From Rahnella aquatilis CIP 78.65 = ATCC 33071 (GTDB lineage: Bacteria > Pseudomonadota > Gammaproteobacteria > Enterobacterales > Enterobacteriaceae), in NCBI RefSeq assembly GCF_000241955.1, contig NC_016818.1:2976001-3040000 (forward strand): 64,000 nt of DNA, read 5' to 3'. Every line of letters starts with the position of its first letter. The first letter of the stretch is position 1. Position numbers and translations under genes: made by a program. Below are positions 48,830 to 58,142 of this stretch, piece after piece. The notes under the pieces were generated by a model. The model saw only the letters and a program-made list of their open reading frames with translations. It was not told the origin of the DNA and did not search any database.

Positions 48830-48958
48830 TATGAATCCCTTATATTTTCGATTTTCGTCCCACAGAATACACAACGCCTGTGGCGCTGTATTGATGCGAC
48901 GCGCAAGAATTGTCAGGAAGCGGACCGCCGTCACGACAGCGGTAAACGACAGGTGAAA

Positions 48959-49198
48959 TCAGAACAACTCTGGTTGCTCCGGCAAGGGTTCGTCCGGTTG
49001 TTTCCCCGCGCGCTGCTGGCGCATCAGGCGTTGCTGGCACAACCGCAGCACATGGCGTTTTTCTGTGTCAGTCATTTTCATCCAGCCGAAACGCTCCTCG
49101 CGGCTGCGCAGGCAGCCACGGCAATAACCGCGTTCATCGGCCTGACAAATGCCACGGCATGGACTGGGGATGTCAAAAAATTCGAGTTGCTGAGCCAC
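48959..49198 (-). CDS. ydhL: YdhL, small DUF1289 protein
   Basis: 79 residues from a GTG start at 49198 with GGAGG just upstream, the exact E. coli YdhL length. Four cysteines in SPCRGICQ and GYCRGCLRSREER suggest metal binding, and the tail ends PEQPELF. Function unknown. Next to ydhF as in E. coli. Confidence 0.9.
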   Translation of the reverse strand: MAQQLEFFDIPSPCRGICQADERGYCRGCLRSREERFGWMKMTDTEKRHVLRLCQQRLMRQQRAGKQPDEPLPEQPELF

Positions 49199-49611
49199 AC
49201 GCCCTCCGCAAATAACGGTGAACATTTATTCAAGACGCTTTCCTGCTATCCCGCAAGGTGATTTGCATCTTATGTTGCGGGCTTCAAATATCTGCAACAC
49301 AGACCTGCTACCGTCTTTTTAGCCATTTTCACCTGTCGGAAAATGGCCTTACTGTTTCGCGAGCCCTCACCAAGAAAACAGATGTTTGCCCTCACCTCAG
49401 CCGGCACCCGCCGGCTCTTTTTCAATTTTTTTCGGCCCCTTAAGTATGGATGCAAACCTGAAATCAGACTGTGTTTCGCGAAAAAGCACCGTCCGCGTAG
49501 TCACGGGCAGGTCAGATGCGATAGAAAGGTGGCATTAAGAAAAGGTCGTCTGACGTGAATGCTCTTCTTTAACGTCTTACCGATCAGTCCATTAACTTCG
49601 GAGTTACTGAA
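49199..49611. other. Intergenic region where E. coli carries nemR
   Basis: About 413 bases without a supportable gene. In E. coli the repressor gene nemR lies directly before nemA; here no TetR-type ORF is present, so nemA regulation must differ or be supplied in trans. Short open frames (49258-49443, 49343-49558) lack ribosome sites and protein-like sequence. Confidence 0.5.
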
Positions 49612-50703
49612 ATGACCAAGCTTTTCACCCCTATTGTTGTCGGTAAAAACACGCTGCCTAACCGTGTTTTTATGGCACCTCTCACCCGTCTGCGTAGCAT
49701 CGAACCGGGGGACATCCCTACACCGCTCATGGGTGAATATTATGCACAGCGTCACAGTTCTGGCCTGATCATTACGGAAGCCACTCAGGTTTCATTCCAG
49801 GCGAAAGGGTATGCCGGTGCGCCGGGCCTGCACACGCCGGAACAAGTGGCAGCATGGAAAAAAATTGTGGCTGGCGTACATCAGAAAGACGGACGCATTG
49901 CGGTTCAGTTGTGGCACACCGGACGCATTTCACATAACAGTGTTCAGCCTGACAATCAGACACCGGTTGCGCCTTCCGCTGTCAATCCAAACACCCGCAC
50001 CAGCTTGCGTGATGAGCAAGGCCACGCCATTCGTGTCGATTGCCCGACGCCGCGCGCGTTAGAGCTCAGCGAGATCCCAGGGATCGTGAATGACTTCCGT
50101 CATGCCGCAGCCTGCTCCGCAGAAGCCGGTTTCGATTATATCGAACTGCACGCCGCGCACGGCTACCTGCTGCACCAGTTCATGTCTCCGGCATCTAATT
50201 TGCGTGAAGATGAATACGGCGGCAGCATTGAAAACCGTACCCGTCTGACACTGGAAGTGGTCGATGCCACCATTGACGCCATCGGCGCCGATCGCGTGGG
50301 TATCCGCATTTCGCCAATGGGTCCCTTCAACGGGCTGGATAATGGCGAAGATCAGGAACAGGCGGCTATCTATCTGCTCGACGAGCTGAACAAACGCAAA
50401 CTCGCTTACCTGCATATCTCCGAACCGGACTGGGCTGGCGGCAAACCTTATTCCGCAGAGTTCAGGGCGGTGATCCGTGCGCATTATCAGGGCGTGATTG
50501 TCGGGGCCGGTGCTTACACCGCAGAAAAAGGCGAAGAGCTGATCGAAAAAGGCTATATCGATGCCGTGGCATTTGGCCGCAGCTATATTGCGAACCCTGA
50601 CCTGGTGGAGCGCCTGAAATCTCACGCGCCACTTAACGAACCCAAGCCGGAAACTTTCTACGGCGGCGGTGCTCAGGGTTATACCGACTATCCGACCCTG
50701 TAA
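49612..50703 (+). CDS. nemA: N-ethylmaleimide reductase / old yellow enzyme
   Basis: 363 residues, FMN TIM-barrel of the OYE family. [23 protein letters not shown] begins it; the substrate-binding histidine pair pattern [17 protein letters not shown] and the FMN segment [18 protein letters not shown] are present. It reduces electrophiles such as maleimides, nitro compounds and enones with NADPH. GGAG upstream of ATG. gloA follows, as in E. coli, but nemR is missing. Confidence 0.95.
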   Translation: MTKLFTPIVVGKNTLPNRVFMAPLTRLRSIEPGDIPTPLMGEYYAQRHSSGLIITEATQVSFQAKGYAGAPGLHTPEQVAAWKKIVAGVHQKDGRIAVQLWHTGRISHNSVQPDNQTPVAPSAVNPNTRTSLRDEQGHAIRVDCPTPRALELSEIPGIVNDFRHAAACSAEAGFDYIELHAAHGYLLHQFMSPASNLREDEYGGSIENRTRLTLEVVDATIDAIGADRVGIRISPMGPFNGLDNGEDQEQAAIYLLDELNKRKLAYLHISEPDWAGGKPYSAEFRAVIRAHYQGVIVGAGAYTAEKGEELIEKGYIDAVAFGRSYIANPDLVERLKSHAPLNEPKPETFYGGGAQGYTDYPTL

Positions 50704-50730
50704 TCATTAAAAAAGCGTAATTCACTCTTT

Positions 50731-50765
50731 ACAGCAGAAGATGCCCTACTTCTGCTGTTTTTTTT
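50731..50765 (+). terminator. Rho-independent terminator of nemA
   Basis: A 10-bp stem (50731-50740 with 50749-50758), 8-base loop, T-run to 50765. Confidence 0.92.
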
Positions 50766-50865
50766 GGTCAGTCATTCAACAAGCAGTTGCCGTTATACAG
50801 ACAAAACGGCGGCTATCAGTTAGGCTTGACCCGTTAATTCTCATCCTGCAAATAAAGAGGAACCT

Positions 50866-51273
50866 ATGCGTTTACTCCACACCATGCTTCGTGTTGGCGA
50901 TCTGCAACGTGCTATCAGCTTCTATACCGATGTTTTAGGTATGCGTTTGCTGCGTACCAGCGAAAACACTGAATATAAATACTCTTTGGCTTTTGTCGGT
51001 TACACCGAAGAAAGTGAAGGTGCAGTGATCGAACTGACCTATAACTGGGGCGTCGACAGCTACGACATCGGCACCGCTTACGGTCATATCGCATTGGGCG
51101 TTGATAACGTCGCACAAACCTGTGATGACATTCGTAACGCAGGCGGGAAAGTGACCCGTGAAGCGGGCCCGGTCAAAGGCGGGTCCACCATTATTGCGTT
51201 TGTCGAAGATCCGGACGGTTACAAAATTGAGTTGATCGAATCCAGACATGCAGGTCAGGGGCTGGGTAATTAA
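50866..51273 (+). CDS. gloA: Glyoxalase I
   Basis: 135 residues. Converts the methylglyoxal-glutathione adduct to S-lactoylglutathione. The nickel ligands H5, E56, H74 and E122 are all present ([31 protein letters not shown]). Own promoter and terminator; a nemA read-through transcript would be ended by the hairpin at 50731. Confidence 0.97.
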   Translation: MRLLHTMLRVGDLQRAISFYTDVLGMRLLRTSENTEYKYSLAFVGYTEESEGAVIELTYNWGVDSYDIGTAYGHIALGVDNVAQTCDDIRNAGGKVTREAGPVKGGSTIIAFVEDPDGYKIELIESRHAGQGLGN

Positions 51274-51292
51274 TCATCCCCGAACACTGACA

Positions 51293-51315
51293 GGGGCGCA
51301 ATCGCGCCCTTTTTT
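51293..51315 (+). terminator. Rho-independent terminator of gloA
   Basis: A 6-bp all-GC stem (51294-51299 with 51304-51309) and six Ts. Confidence 0.85.
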
Positions 51316-51398
51316 ATTGCCCGATTTTTGCCACAACCCTGCAAGGCGCGGCAAAATTTGTCATAATGCGCGCTGAATTCGATGAAGATAAGAAACTA

Positions 51399-52082
51399 AT
51401 GGCCGAGAATAGTGACATTAACGCCCTGAGAGGCCGTTTTCGTGGTTTTTATCCCGTGGTTATCGACGTAGAAACCGCCGGATTTAATGCCAAAACCGAT
51501 GCGCTGCTGGAAATTGCGGCAATAACACTGAAGATGGATGAGGACGGCTGGCTGCAAAGCGATGAGACCGTGCATTTTCACGTCGAGCCTTTTGAAGGCG
51601 CAATACTGGTGCCGGAAGCGCTGGCATTTAACGGTATCGATCCGACCAATCCGCTACGCGGCGCGGTCAGTGAATATGAAGCCCTGCACGAGATTTTCAA
51701 AGTCATCCGCAAAGGGATGAAAGAGCAGAACTGTAACCGCGCGATCATCGTGGCACACAACGCTAATTTTGATCACAGCTTCCTGATGGCAGCGGCTGAA
51801 CGTGCCGGGTTAAAACGTAATCCGTTCCACCCTTTTGCCACGTTTGATACCGCCGCATTAAGCGGGCTGGTACTCGGCCAAACGGTGCTGGCAAAAGCCT
51901 GTATCAGCGCGGGTATCATCTTTGACAGCAGTCAGGCACATTCTGCGTTGTATGACACCGAACGGACAGCCGAACTGTTCTGTGAACTGGTAAACCGCTG
52001 GAAACGCCTGGGTGGCTGGCCTCTGGCGCTTTCAGACGAAGAAGCCGAAGACGAAACGGCGTCGGAAGAAAATCAGCAGTAA
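51399..52082 (+). CDS. rnt: Ribonuclease T
   Basis: 227 residues, DEDDh exonuclease that trims tRNA and rRNA 3' ends. Catalytic D23 and E25 (VIDVET), HNANFDHSF and [11 protein letters not shown] motifs are present. The start at 51399 (MAENSDIN) fits the family; a frame from 51366 is open but not needed. In E. coli lhr follows; here grxD follows directly, on the other strand. Confidence 0.96.
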   Translation: MAENSDINALRGRFRGFYPVVIDVETAGFNAKTDALLEIAAITLKMDEDGWLQSDETVHFHVEPFEGAILVPEALAFNGIDPTNPLRGAVSEYEALHEIFKVIRKGMKEQNCNRAIIVAHNANFDHSFLMAAAERAGLKRNPFHPFATFDTAALSGLVLGQTVLAKACISAGIIFDSSQAHSALYDTERTAELFCELVNRWKRLGGWPLALSDEEAEDETASEENQQ

Positions 52083-52108
52083 CGACTTTTCCGCCGGGCT
52101 GAAGACAA

Positions 52109-52137
52109 AAAAAGAGCGACATCATGTCGCTCTTTTT
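52109..52137. terminator. Bidirectional terminator between rnt and grxD
   Basis: A 13-bp stem (52109-52121 with 52125-52137) including A and T runs, TCA loop, between converging genes. Confidence 0.92.
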
Positions 52138-52173
52138 ATTTACCGGACGAAAAACCGGCACTCTTCCGGAGTA

Positions 52174-52515
52174 TTACTCTTCAGAAGATTTGTATTTTTC
52201 AGCGGTTTCTTTGATCAACTGCTGCAATTCGCCGCGCTGGAACATCTCAACCACGATATCGCAGCCGCCCACCAGTTCACCGTCAACCCACAATTGCGGG
52301 AACGTTGGCCAGTTAGCAAATTTGGGCATTTCAGCACGGATGTCCGGGTTCTGCAGAATATCCACGTAAGCAAAACGCTCGCCACAGGCGGAAAGCGCCT
52401 GAACAGCCTGAGCGGAGAAACCGCAGCTTGGCAGTTTTGGAGAACCTTTCATGTACAGCAGAATCGGGTTTTCAGAAACTTGCTTCTGAATCTTTTCAAT
52501 TGTCGGAGTGGTCAT
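52174..52515 (-). CDS. grxD: Monothiol glutaredoxin 4
   Basis: 113 residues. CGFS active site at 31-34, GSPKLPSCGFSAQAVQAL and NWPTFPQLWVDGELVGGCDI match GrxD. Binds a [2Fe-2S] cluster and works with BolA in iron-sulfur trafficking. ATG 52515 has GGAAG upstream. Alone on minus. Confidence 0.96.
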   Translation of the reverse strand: MTTPTIEKIQKQVSENPILLYMKGSPKLPSCGFSAQAVQALSACGERFAYVDILQNPDIRAEMPKFANWPTFPQLWVDGELVGGCDIVVEMFQRGELQQLIKETAEKYKSSEE

Positions 52516-52977
52516 TTCTTGCTTCCTCAAGCCGGTACAGGCTGTCACGATCATTACTCTTCACGCGCAGCACAAAGAGACGGTGCACAATCACAATGCT
52601 TTCTATTGTAACGATGGCAGCCATCAGATAAAAACGCCATTTTTTGTGGGGTCTTTCTCAATACTGGCATTTTATTTAACAATTTTTACTGTGTGCGCTC
52701 AGGCTCACATATTAAAACATTCATCGAGAATAACATTTTTGGCGTTCATCAATCACGTCAGATTTGCAAAATCCCATTCTTTAACTTAAATATTAACACC
52801 CTGAAAAATGGTTATTTTTTTGACTAAAAATGGCGTTTATTTCGACATAAAAAAAGCTATTAACTTTTTCTCACAATATGATCTAGAATCGAGGCAATTC
52901 GTGCTTTTTTGTCGGGTCCTTTTAGGCAATACTCTGACATCCCTGATGTTTAACCTACCACTCATGGTAACGAAGCT
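52516..52977. other. Intergenic region between divergent grxD and mepH
   Basis: 462 bases, AT-rich, holding the divergent promoters. Two open frames on plus (52808-53029, 52508-52789) are without ribosome sites or protein-like sequence. I can name no regulator site here. Confidence 0.4.
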
Positions 52978-53877
52978 ATGCGCTTACTGTTCACGCTTTT
53001 TGTGCTGCTCTTTACCCAACTGTTTCTGAATATGGCTCATGCATCGCCGCAGACTCGTGTCTCTGCCGATCAACGTAAAAGTCATGTTAATCAGGCTGCG
53101 CCGGAAGAACGGCGAAAGCGAAAAACAGCTGCCGCGAAAACCAGTAAAAAAACTAAAATCACGCCAGTGACAGAACAAAAAACTCAGGACAAGAATTCGA
53201 AGAAGAAAGTAAAAAGCACCGAACTGGTTAAACGAAAGACCACAACGGAGAAAAGTGTCAGAACGACCCGGGCCGAGAGTAAAAAAGAAAAGACACTGAA
53301 GACCACCCGGGCCGAAAGCAGAACAGAGAAACACGCTAAAACCCGTGCACTCGCGAAAAACAGCACGGAAAGGGCCAGTAAAAAAGAAGCCTATGGCCGG
53401 CACCGCAAAGGTAAAAAGTCCGAAGAAGACAGCAAACCGATTACGCTCAGTGCAACACATAAAAAACGCTATCAGCATGCCCAGCAAACGGCCATGACCA
53501 AACTGATGCATCAGGTAGGAAAACCGTATCGCTGGGGCGGAACCTCACCGAATACCGGTTTTGATTGCAGCGGCTTAGTCTATTACGCCTACAAAGATTT
53601 GATCCGCATTAAAATGCCACGCACAGCGAATGAAATGTATCACCTGCGCGATGCGGCTCCGGTCAAACGCGGCGAACTTGAAAGCGGTGATCTGGTATTC
53701 TTCAGAATCAATAACCGCGGCGCAGCAGACCATGTTGGTGTTTATGTGGGTAACGGCAAGTTTATTCAGTCTCCGAGAACAGGCGAAGACATTAAAATCA
53801 CCTCTCTCGGCGATGATTACTGGCAAGATCACTATGTGGGCGCACGTCGGGTAATGACCCCGAAAACGATCCGATAA
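52978..53877 (+). CDS. mepH: MepH, NlpC/P60 murein DD-endopeptidase
   Basis: 299 residues. Signal peptide MRLLFTLFVLLFTQLFLNMA, cut near AHA. Residues about 30-150 form a long, very basic, lysine/threonine-rich linker with short internal repeats (TTRAES and TEK units twice), longer than in E. coli (271 residues total). The C-terminal NlpC/P60 domain has catalytic C197 (FDCSGLVYYAY) and H252 (ADHVGVY). It cuts peptidoglycan cross-links during growth. In E. coli sodB and ydhP follow; here neither is present. Confidence 0.94.
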   Translation: MRLLFTLFVLLFTQLFLNMAHASPQTRVSADQRKSHVNQAAPEERRKRKTAAAKTSKKTKITPVTEQKTQDKNSKKKVKSTELVKRKTTTEKSVRTTRAESKKEKTLKTTRAESRTEKHAKTRALAKNSTERASKKEAYGRHRKGKKSEEDSKPITLSATHKKRYQHAQQTAMTKLMHQVGKPYRWGGTSPNTGFDCSGLVYYAYKDLIRIKMPRTANEMYHLRDAAPVKRGELESGDLVFFRINNRGAADHVGVYVGNGKFIQSPRTGEDIKITSLGDDYWQDHYVGARRVMTPKTIR

Positions 53878-53984
53878 TAAACAATTCGTTAAGTCTGAAG
53901 TTTCGCTAATCAGCCATTGAATAGCATTTAACGAAGCGTTTATGCAGGGAAGAGTATCAGCGGTAACGGTCAGTGCGTAAAATT

Positions 53985-54022
53985 GAAAAGGGCGATCCCT
54001 GCAACAGGAATCGCCCTTTTTT
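53985..54022. terminator. Bidirectional terminator between mepH and ynhF
   Basis: A long imperfect stem (53987-54001 with 54004-54020) with A-run before and T-run after lies between mepH on plus and the small minus gene. Confidence 0.85.
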
Positions 54023-54042
54023 ATGGCGGATCACTTAATGAA

Positions 54043-54132
54043 TCAGTTCATCACTGCGGTGAAGCTGAAAGCAATAATCATAAGCAAAGCGCATACCGTG
54101 GTGATCAACGATAATTTCAGGTTGCTGTCCAT
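54043..54132 (-). CDS. ynhF: YnhF-like 29-residue membrane protein
   Basis: A 29-codon gene: MDSNLKLSLITTV, then a hydrophobic helix (CALLMIIAFSFTAV) and MN. Length and pattern match E. coli YnhF (29 residues, MSTDLKFSLVTT start), a small inner-membrane protein of unknown role that also lies near purR. A strong ribosome site AAAGGGGG sits 5 bases before the ATG, and the terminator at 53985 follows. Short genes of this kind are usually missed by automatic calling. Confidence 0.85.
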   Translation of the reverse strand: MDSNLKLSLITTVCALLMIIAFSFTAVMN

Positions 54133-54403
54133 CAAACCCCCTTTCGGATCAAATTGTGGCATTTTTAAAGCCACACTCATTGTGTGCCAACGCATTTTCT
54201 CATAATTAACCTTTAAAATCTTGTGTTGAATGACAAGGCGTTCCTGAGAATTTTGCTTCCACTTTCCTGCATTATAAGAGAAAATTGTCGGTTAACACGC
54301 CTGTGTGCCGGTTGATTTCACCCGAGAGCATTTCACGCCTCATTCTGAAGAATCCACCCAACGATTTGACTGCCCTTTTAGAAGCCAGCAGTGAGATCCA
54401 CGC

Positions 54404-54419
54404 AAGCAAACGATTAACA
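54404..54419 (+). promoter_or_regulatory. PurR operator upstream of purR
   Basis: The 16 bases match the left half of the PurR consensus (ACGCAAACG) at 8 of 9 positions and the right half poorly. It lies 47 bases before purR, where E. coli also has an autoregulatory operator. Confidence 0.7.
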
Positions 54420-54465
54420 TAATGCTAACGTGCTGAAACACGTGAGTTCAGGAGTCATTGTTTAC

Positions 54466-55491
54466 ATGGCAACGATTAAAGATGTCGCAAAGCGCGCTGG
54501 CGTTTCCACTACAACCGTGTCGCACGTCATCAATAAAACACGTTTCGTCGCCGAAGAAACCAAAGACGCGGTTCTCCTTGCAATCAAAGAGCTACATTAC
54601 TCGCCGAGTGCTGTCGCCCGGAGTCTGAAGGTCAATAACACTAAAACGATCGGCCTGCTGGCGACATCCAGCGAAGCGCCCTATTTTGCCGAAGTGATTG
54701 AGGCCGTGGAAAACAGTTGCTTCTCCAAAGGCTATACGCTGATTTTATGTAACTCGCATAATAATCTGGAGAAACAACAAGCCTATCTGCAGATGCTGGC
54801 GCAAAAGCGCGTCGACGGCTTGCTGGTGATGTGCGCAGAATATCCTGATGAATTGCTTAATATGCTCGAGGAGCACCGCGCCATTCCCATGGTGGTCATG
54901 GACTGGGGCGAAGCGCGTAAAAACTTCACCGACAGCATTATTGATAATGCTTTCGAAGGCGGTTACATGGCCGGGCGTTATCTGATTGAACGCGGTCATC
55001 GTGATATTGGCGTGATCCCGGGACAACTTGCACGTAATACCGGCGGCGGCCGCTTCCAGGGGTTTGTGAAAGCACTGACCGAAGCCAATATTCCGCTTCG
55101 TGAGGAGTGGGTGGTTCAGGGCGATTTCGAGCCGGAATCGGGCTATCAGGCGATGCATAAAATTCTGATGCAAAAGCATCGCCCCACTGCCGTCTTCTGT
55201 GGCGGCGATGTGATGGCAATGGGCGCCATTTGTGCCGCAGACGAACTGGGCCTTCGCGTTCCTCAGGATATTTCTGTGATCGGTTACGACAATGTGCGTA
55301 ATGCCCGTTATTTCTCTCCGGCGCTGACAACCGTGCATCAGCCGAAAGAACGTCTGGGTGAAATGGCCTTTACCATGTTGCTGGACAGAATTGTCAGTAA
55401 ACGTGAAGAGTCTCAGACCATCGAGGTACATCCGAAACTGGTCGAGCGACGTTCAGTCGCCGACGGTCCGTACCGCGATTACCGCCGTTAA
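54466..55491 (+). CDS. purR: PurR, LacI-family purine repressor
   Basis: 341 residues, the E. coli length. N-terminal HTH and hinge [21 protein letters not shown] ... [12 protein letters not shown], then a periplasmic-binding-protein-like domain that binds hypoxanthine or guanine. The start at 54466 (MATIKDV) is family-typical; the 12 residues before it in the open frame are not. Terminator at 55499. Precedes punR/punC. Confidence 0.98.
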   Translation: MATIKDVAKRAGVSTTTVSHVINKTRFVAEETKDAVLLAIKELHYSPSAVARSLKVNNTKTIGLLATSSEAPYFAEVIEAVENSCFSKGYTLILCNSHNNLEKQQAYLQMLAQKRVDGLLVMCAEYPDELLNMLEEHRAIPMVVMDWGEARKNFTDSIIDNAFEGGYMAGRYLIERGHRDIGVIPGQLARNTGGGRFQGFVKALTEANIPLREEWVVQGDFEPESGYQAMHKILMQKHRPTAVFCGGDVMAMGAICAADELGLRVPQDISVIGYDNVRNARYFSPALTTVHQPKERLGEMAFTMLLDRIVSKREESQTIEVHPKLVERRSVADGPYRDYRR

Positions 55492-55498
55492 CAGATAT

Positions 55499-55528
55499 CG
55501 AACGCCTGCCTGTGCAGGCGTTTTTTTT
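55499..55528 (+). terminator. Rho-independent terminator of purR
   Basis: A 9-bp stem (about 55500-55508 with 55513-55521), CTGT-type loop and eight Ts; it reaches the stop of convergent punR. Confidence 0.88.
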
Positions 55529-56432
55529 AATCACGCAGCCATTCCTGATTCATCGTTTCTGTCTCGCCCATATAGTCCAGTAACCAGGCCAGTGAGGGTG
55601 ACGGATTGCTTTGATCCCACGTCAGACAGCACGGACTGTCCGGGAACCTATTTTCCAGCGTCAGCACCTGCAACTTCTTCTGTTCTATCCACGGCGTGAC
55701 GCGGTGAACCGGCATCATCCCCACGCATAAACCTTCGGTCAGGCACTCCAGCGCGCAGGTCCAGTCTGGCACGACCAGGCGCCGCTGATTATCCAGCGTC
55801 CAGGTATCACGCTTAGGCAATGTCCGGGAAGTATCTTCCAGACAGAGTGCCGGATAAGGCCGCAGTTGATCATCATTCAGTGCGCCGGATAATTGCGCCA
55901 GCGGATGTTGCGGGCTGACGACGCAATGCCAGTCCATAAATCCCATGTCACGAAAACTGAAGCGCCCGCCAACGGGTATCGCGCGCGTGGCACCGATCGC
56001 CACGTCTGCACGCCCGTCGACCAGCGCATCCCAGACACCATTAAACACTTCCGAGTGAATAATGAGTTCGGTATCCGCAAAATGGTGGTAAAAATCGAGC
56101 ACCAGACGCCGTGTTCGTGCAGGTTTTACAATCCGGTCGACCGCCACACGTAATTCGCCGCGCCAGCCGTTCGCCACCTGCTGACACTGCCGGCGTGTGG
56201 CTATCATTTTTTTTGTCAGAATCCGCGCTTCATCGACAAAAACCTTGCCTGCAGGCGTCAGCACTACCTCCCGGTGGCGACGTTCAAACAACGGCACGGC
56301 CAGCCACTGCTCAAGCTGACGGACGGTATAGCTGATAGCCGAAGGCACGCGGTGCAAGTCTTGCGCTGCCGCACTAAAACTGCCGGTTCTTGCCACGGCA
56401 TCAACCACTTCAAGGGTGTATTCTGACCACAT
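55527..56432 (-). CDS. punR: PunR (YdhB), LysR-family activator of the purine nucleoside transporter
   Basis: 301 residues. N-terminal LysR HTH (VVDAVARTGSFSAAAQDLHRVPSAISYTVRQL) and a substrate-binding-like C-terminal domain. Matches E. coli YdhB, reported as PunR, activator of divergent punC. Their 136-base shared upstream region fits that regulation. Segment GATRAIPVGGRFSFRDMG is highly conserved. Confidence 0.94.
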   Translation of the reverse strand: MWSEYTLEVVDAVARTGSFSAAAQDLHRVPSAISYTVRQLEQWLAVPLFERRHREVVLTPAGKVFVDEARILTKKMIATRRQCQQVANGWRGELRVAVDRIVKPARTRRLVLDFYHHFADTELIIHSEVFNGVWDALVDGRADVAIGATRAIPVGGRFSFRDMGFMDWHCVVSPQHPLAQLSGALNDDQLRPYPALCLEDTSRTLPKRDTWTLDNQRRLVVPDWTCALECLTEGLCVGMMPVHRVTPWIEQKKLQVLTLENRFPDSPCCLTWDQSNPSPSLAWLLDYMGETETMNQEWLRD

Positions 56433-56568
56433 AATTCAGCCTTCAATATTTTTGATAGCAGTGTGCAAATATTAGCGTTTCACAAGCCTGTTATCAAAGC
56501 GTTAAACTCCGCCTCCGGTACGTAATCTGCGTCACATCATCTGCAATAAATAAATTAACGAGACGATA

Positions 56569-57780
56569 ATGAAACCCTCCTTTGGATTTATGCTCTATCT
56601 TGCGGGACTGAGCATGCTGGGCTTTTTAGCCACCGATATGTATCTGCCTGCGTTCAGCACCATGCAAACCAGCCTGATGACCAGTCCGGGGATGATCAGC
56701 GCAAGTCTGAGCATTTTTCTTGGCGGATTTGCTCTCGGCCAGTTGTTATGGGGGCCGCTGTCGGACAAGATCGGTCGAAAACCGGTCCTGCTTCTTGGCC
56801 TGACATTGTTTGCAGTCGGCTGTCTGGGCGTTATCTGGGTTGAAAACGTTCGCGCCCTTCTGGCCCTGCGCTTCTTACAGGCGATGGGGGTTTGTGCTGC
56901 CGCAGTCACCTGGCAGGCAATCGTTGTTGACCGTTTCTCTGCCGATGTAGCTAAAAAAACCTTCGCCAGCATTATGCCGTTAGTAGCACTTTCTCCGGCA
57001 CTGGCACCGTTGCTGGGTGCGTGGGTGCTCAATCATTTTGACTGGGAAGCTATTTTTGCCCTGCTGACGGCGGTTGCCATCATTTTAGTGCTGACGACGC
57101 TGACTCTGCGTGAAAACAAACCGGCAAAACAAGCAAAGGCAGATAAAACCGGGTTTGTGACATTGCTGAAATCGCGTGTTTACAGCGGAAATGTCATGAT
57201 TTATGCCGCCTGTTCAGCCGGCTTTTTTGCGTGGCTGACGGGTTCACCGTTTATCCTTAGCGACATGGGCTATTCGCCCGGTGCCATCGGGCTGAGCTAT
57301 GTTCCGCAGACTATTGCTTTCCTGCTCGGGGGTTTTGGTTGCCGTGTTTTGATCAGCAAGCTGGACGGCAATAAAATTCTGCCATGGTTACTGGCGGGTT
57401 ACGGCATCAGTATCGTGGCTTTGTTCTGTGTCGCCATGTTCACGGATGCCGGGCTGATAAGCCTGCTGATCCCTTTCTGTCTGATGGCTTTGGTGAATGG
57501 AGCAACCTATCCAATTGTTGTCGCGAATGCATTAATGCCATTTCCTGCTAATACAGGCAAGGCTGCAGCGTTGCAAAATACGCTGCAGCTCGGGCTTTGC
57601 TTCCTTGCCAGCCTGCTGGTTTCCGCATTTATTGTGCATCCGCTTATGGCGACAGTCACGATCATGCTGTCTACACTATTGTTGGTAGTTTGGGGCCGCT
57701 GGCTCTCTTTGCAGGATGAAATTGCGCCAGGCAATGAGCAGCAACCGGAGCAGGAAGCTCAGACACGGCATGCGAATTAA
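56569..57780 (+). CDS. punC: PunC (YdhC), MFS purine nucleoside transporter
   Basis: 403 residues, 12-helix major facilitator of the Bcr/CflA subfamily. FLATDMYLPAFSTM near residue 20, and the MFS loop GPLSDKIGRKPVLL. In E. coli the homologue is reported to import purine nucleosides under PunR; older annotation called it a drug efflux homologue. Divergent from punR. Confidence 0.94.
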   Translation: MKPSFGFMLYLAGLSMLGFLATDMYLPAFSTMQTSLMTSPGMISASLSIFLGGFALGQLLWGPLSDKIGRKPVLLLGLTLFAVGCLGVIWVENVRALLALRFLQAMGVCAAAVTWQAIVVDRFSADVAKKTFASIMPLVALSPALAPLLGAWVLNHFDWEAIFALLTAVAIILVLTTLTLRENKPAKQAKADKTGFVTLLKSRVYSGNVMIYAACSAGFFAWLTGSPFILSDMGYSPGAIGLSYVPQTIAFLLGGFGCRVLISKLDGNKILPWLLAGYGISIVALFCVAMFTDAGLISLLIPFCLMALVNGATYPIVVANALMPFPANTGKAAALQNTLQLGLCFLASLLVSAFIVHPLMATVTIMLSTLLLVVWGRWLSLQDEIAPGNEQQPEQEAQTRHAN

Positions 57781-58142
57781 TAGTGATAATACCCTGTTGT
57801 AACAATCACTTAACGGGCATTTTCATTCATTGTGATTAATTATTGAGAATGCCTGCCAGCGAGCCTATACTCAACAAAACCAAATAAAATAGCATTTTTA
57901 CAAAACTTTTATTACATACTTAAGTCAGACGCGCGGACAGTGTCACACTTATTTTTTTCTTACTTTTTCAAGGATGATTTTCCTGCACGTCTTCTGGCGC
58001 GCAGGTGTTCTTCTTAATTTCCTCTGTTGGTGTCGAATATCGGGCTAGGCGCTAGTCGTCTGTTCTCATAAAGACCTGCAAAAAATAGCCTTTGCTTTTC
58101 CCGGCAGGTTAATAAGTCAGAAGAGAAAGTGATGGAGAAGCT
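57781..58142 (+). promoter_or_regulatory. Long leader region of cfa
   Basis: 362 bases between punC and cfa. In E. coli cfa has a distal housekeeping and a proximal sigma-S promoter, and a long leader bound by small RNAs such as RydC. Here the length is compatible with this, but I cannot assign the promoter elements or pairing sites by eye. Confidence 0.4.
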
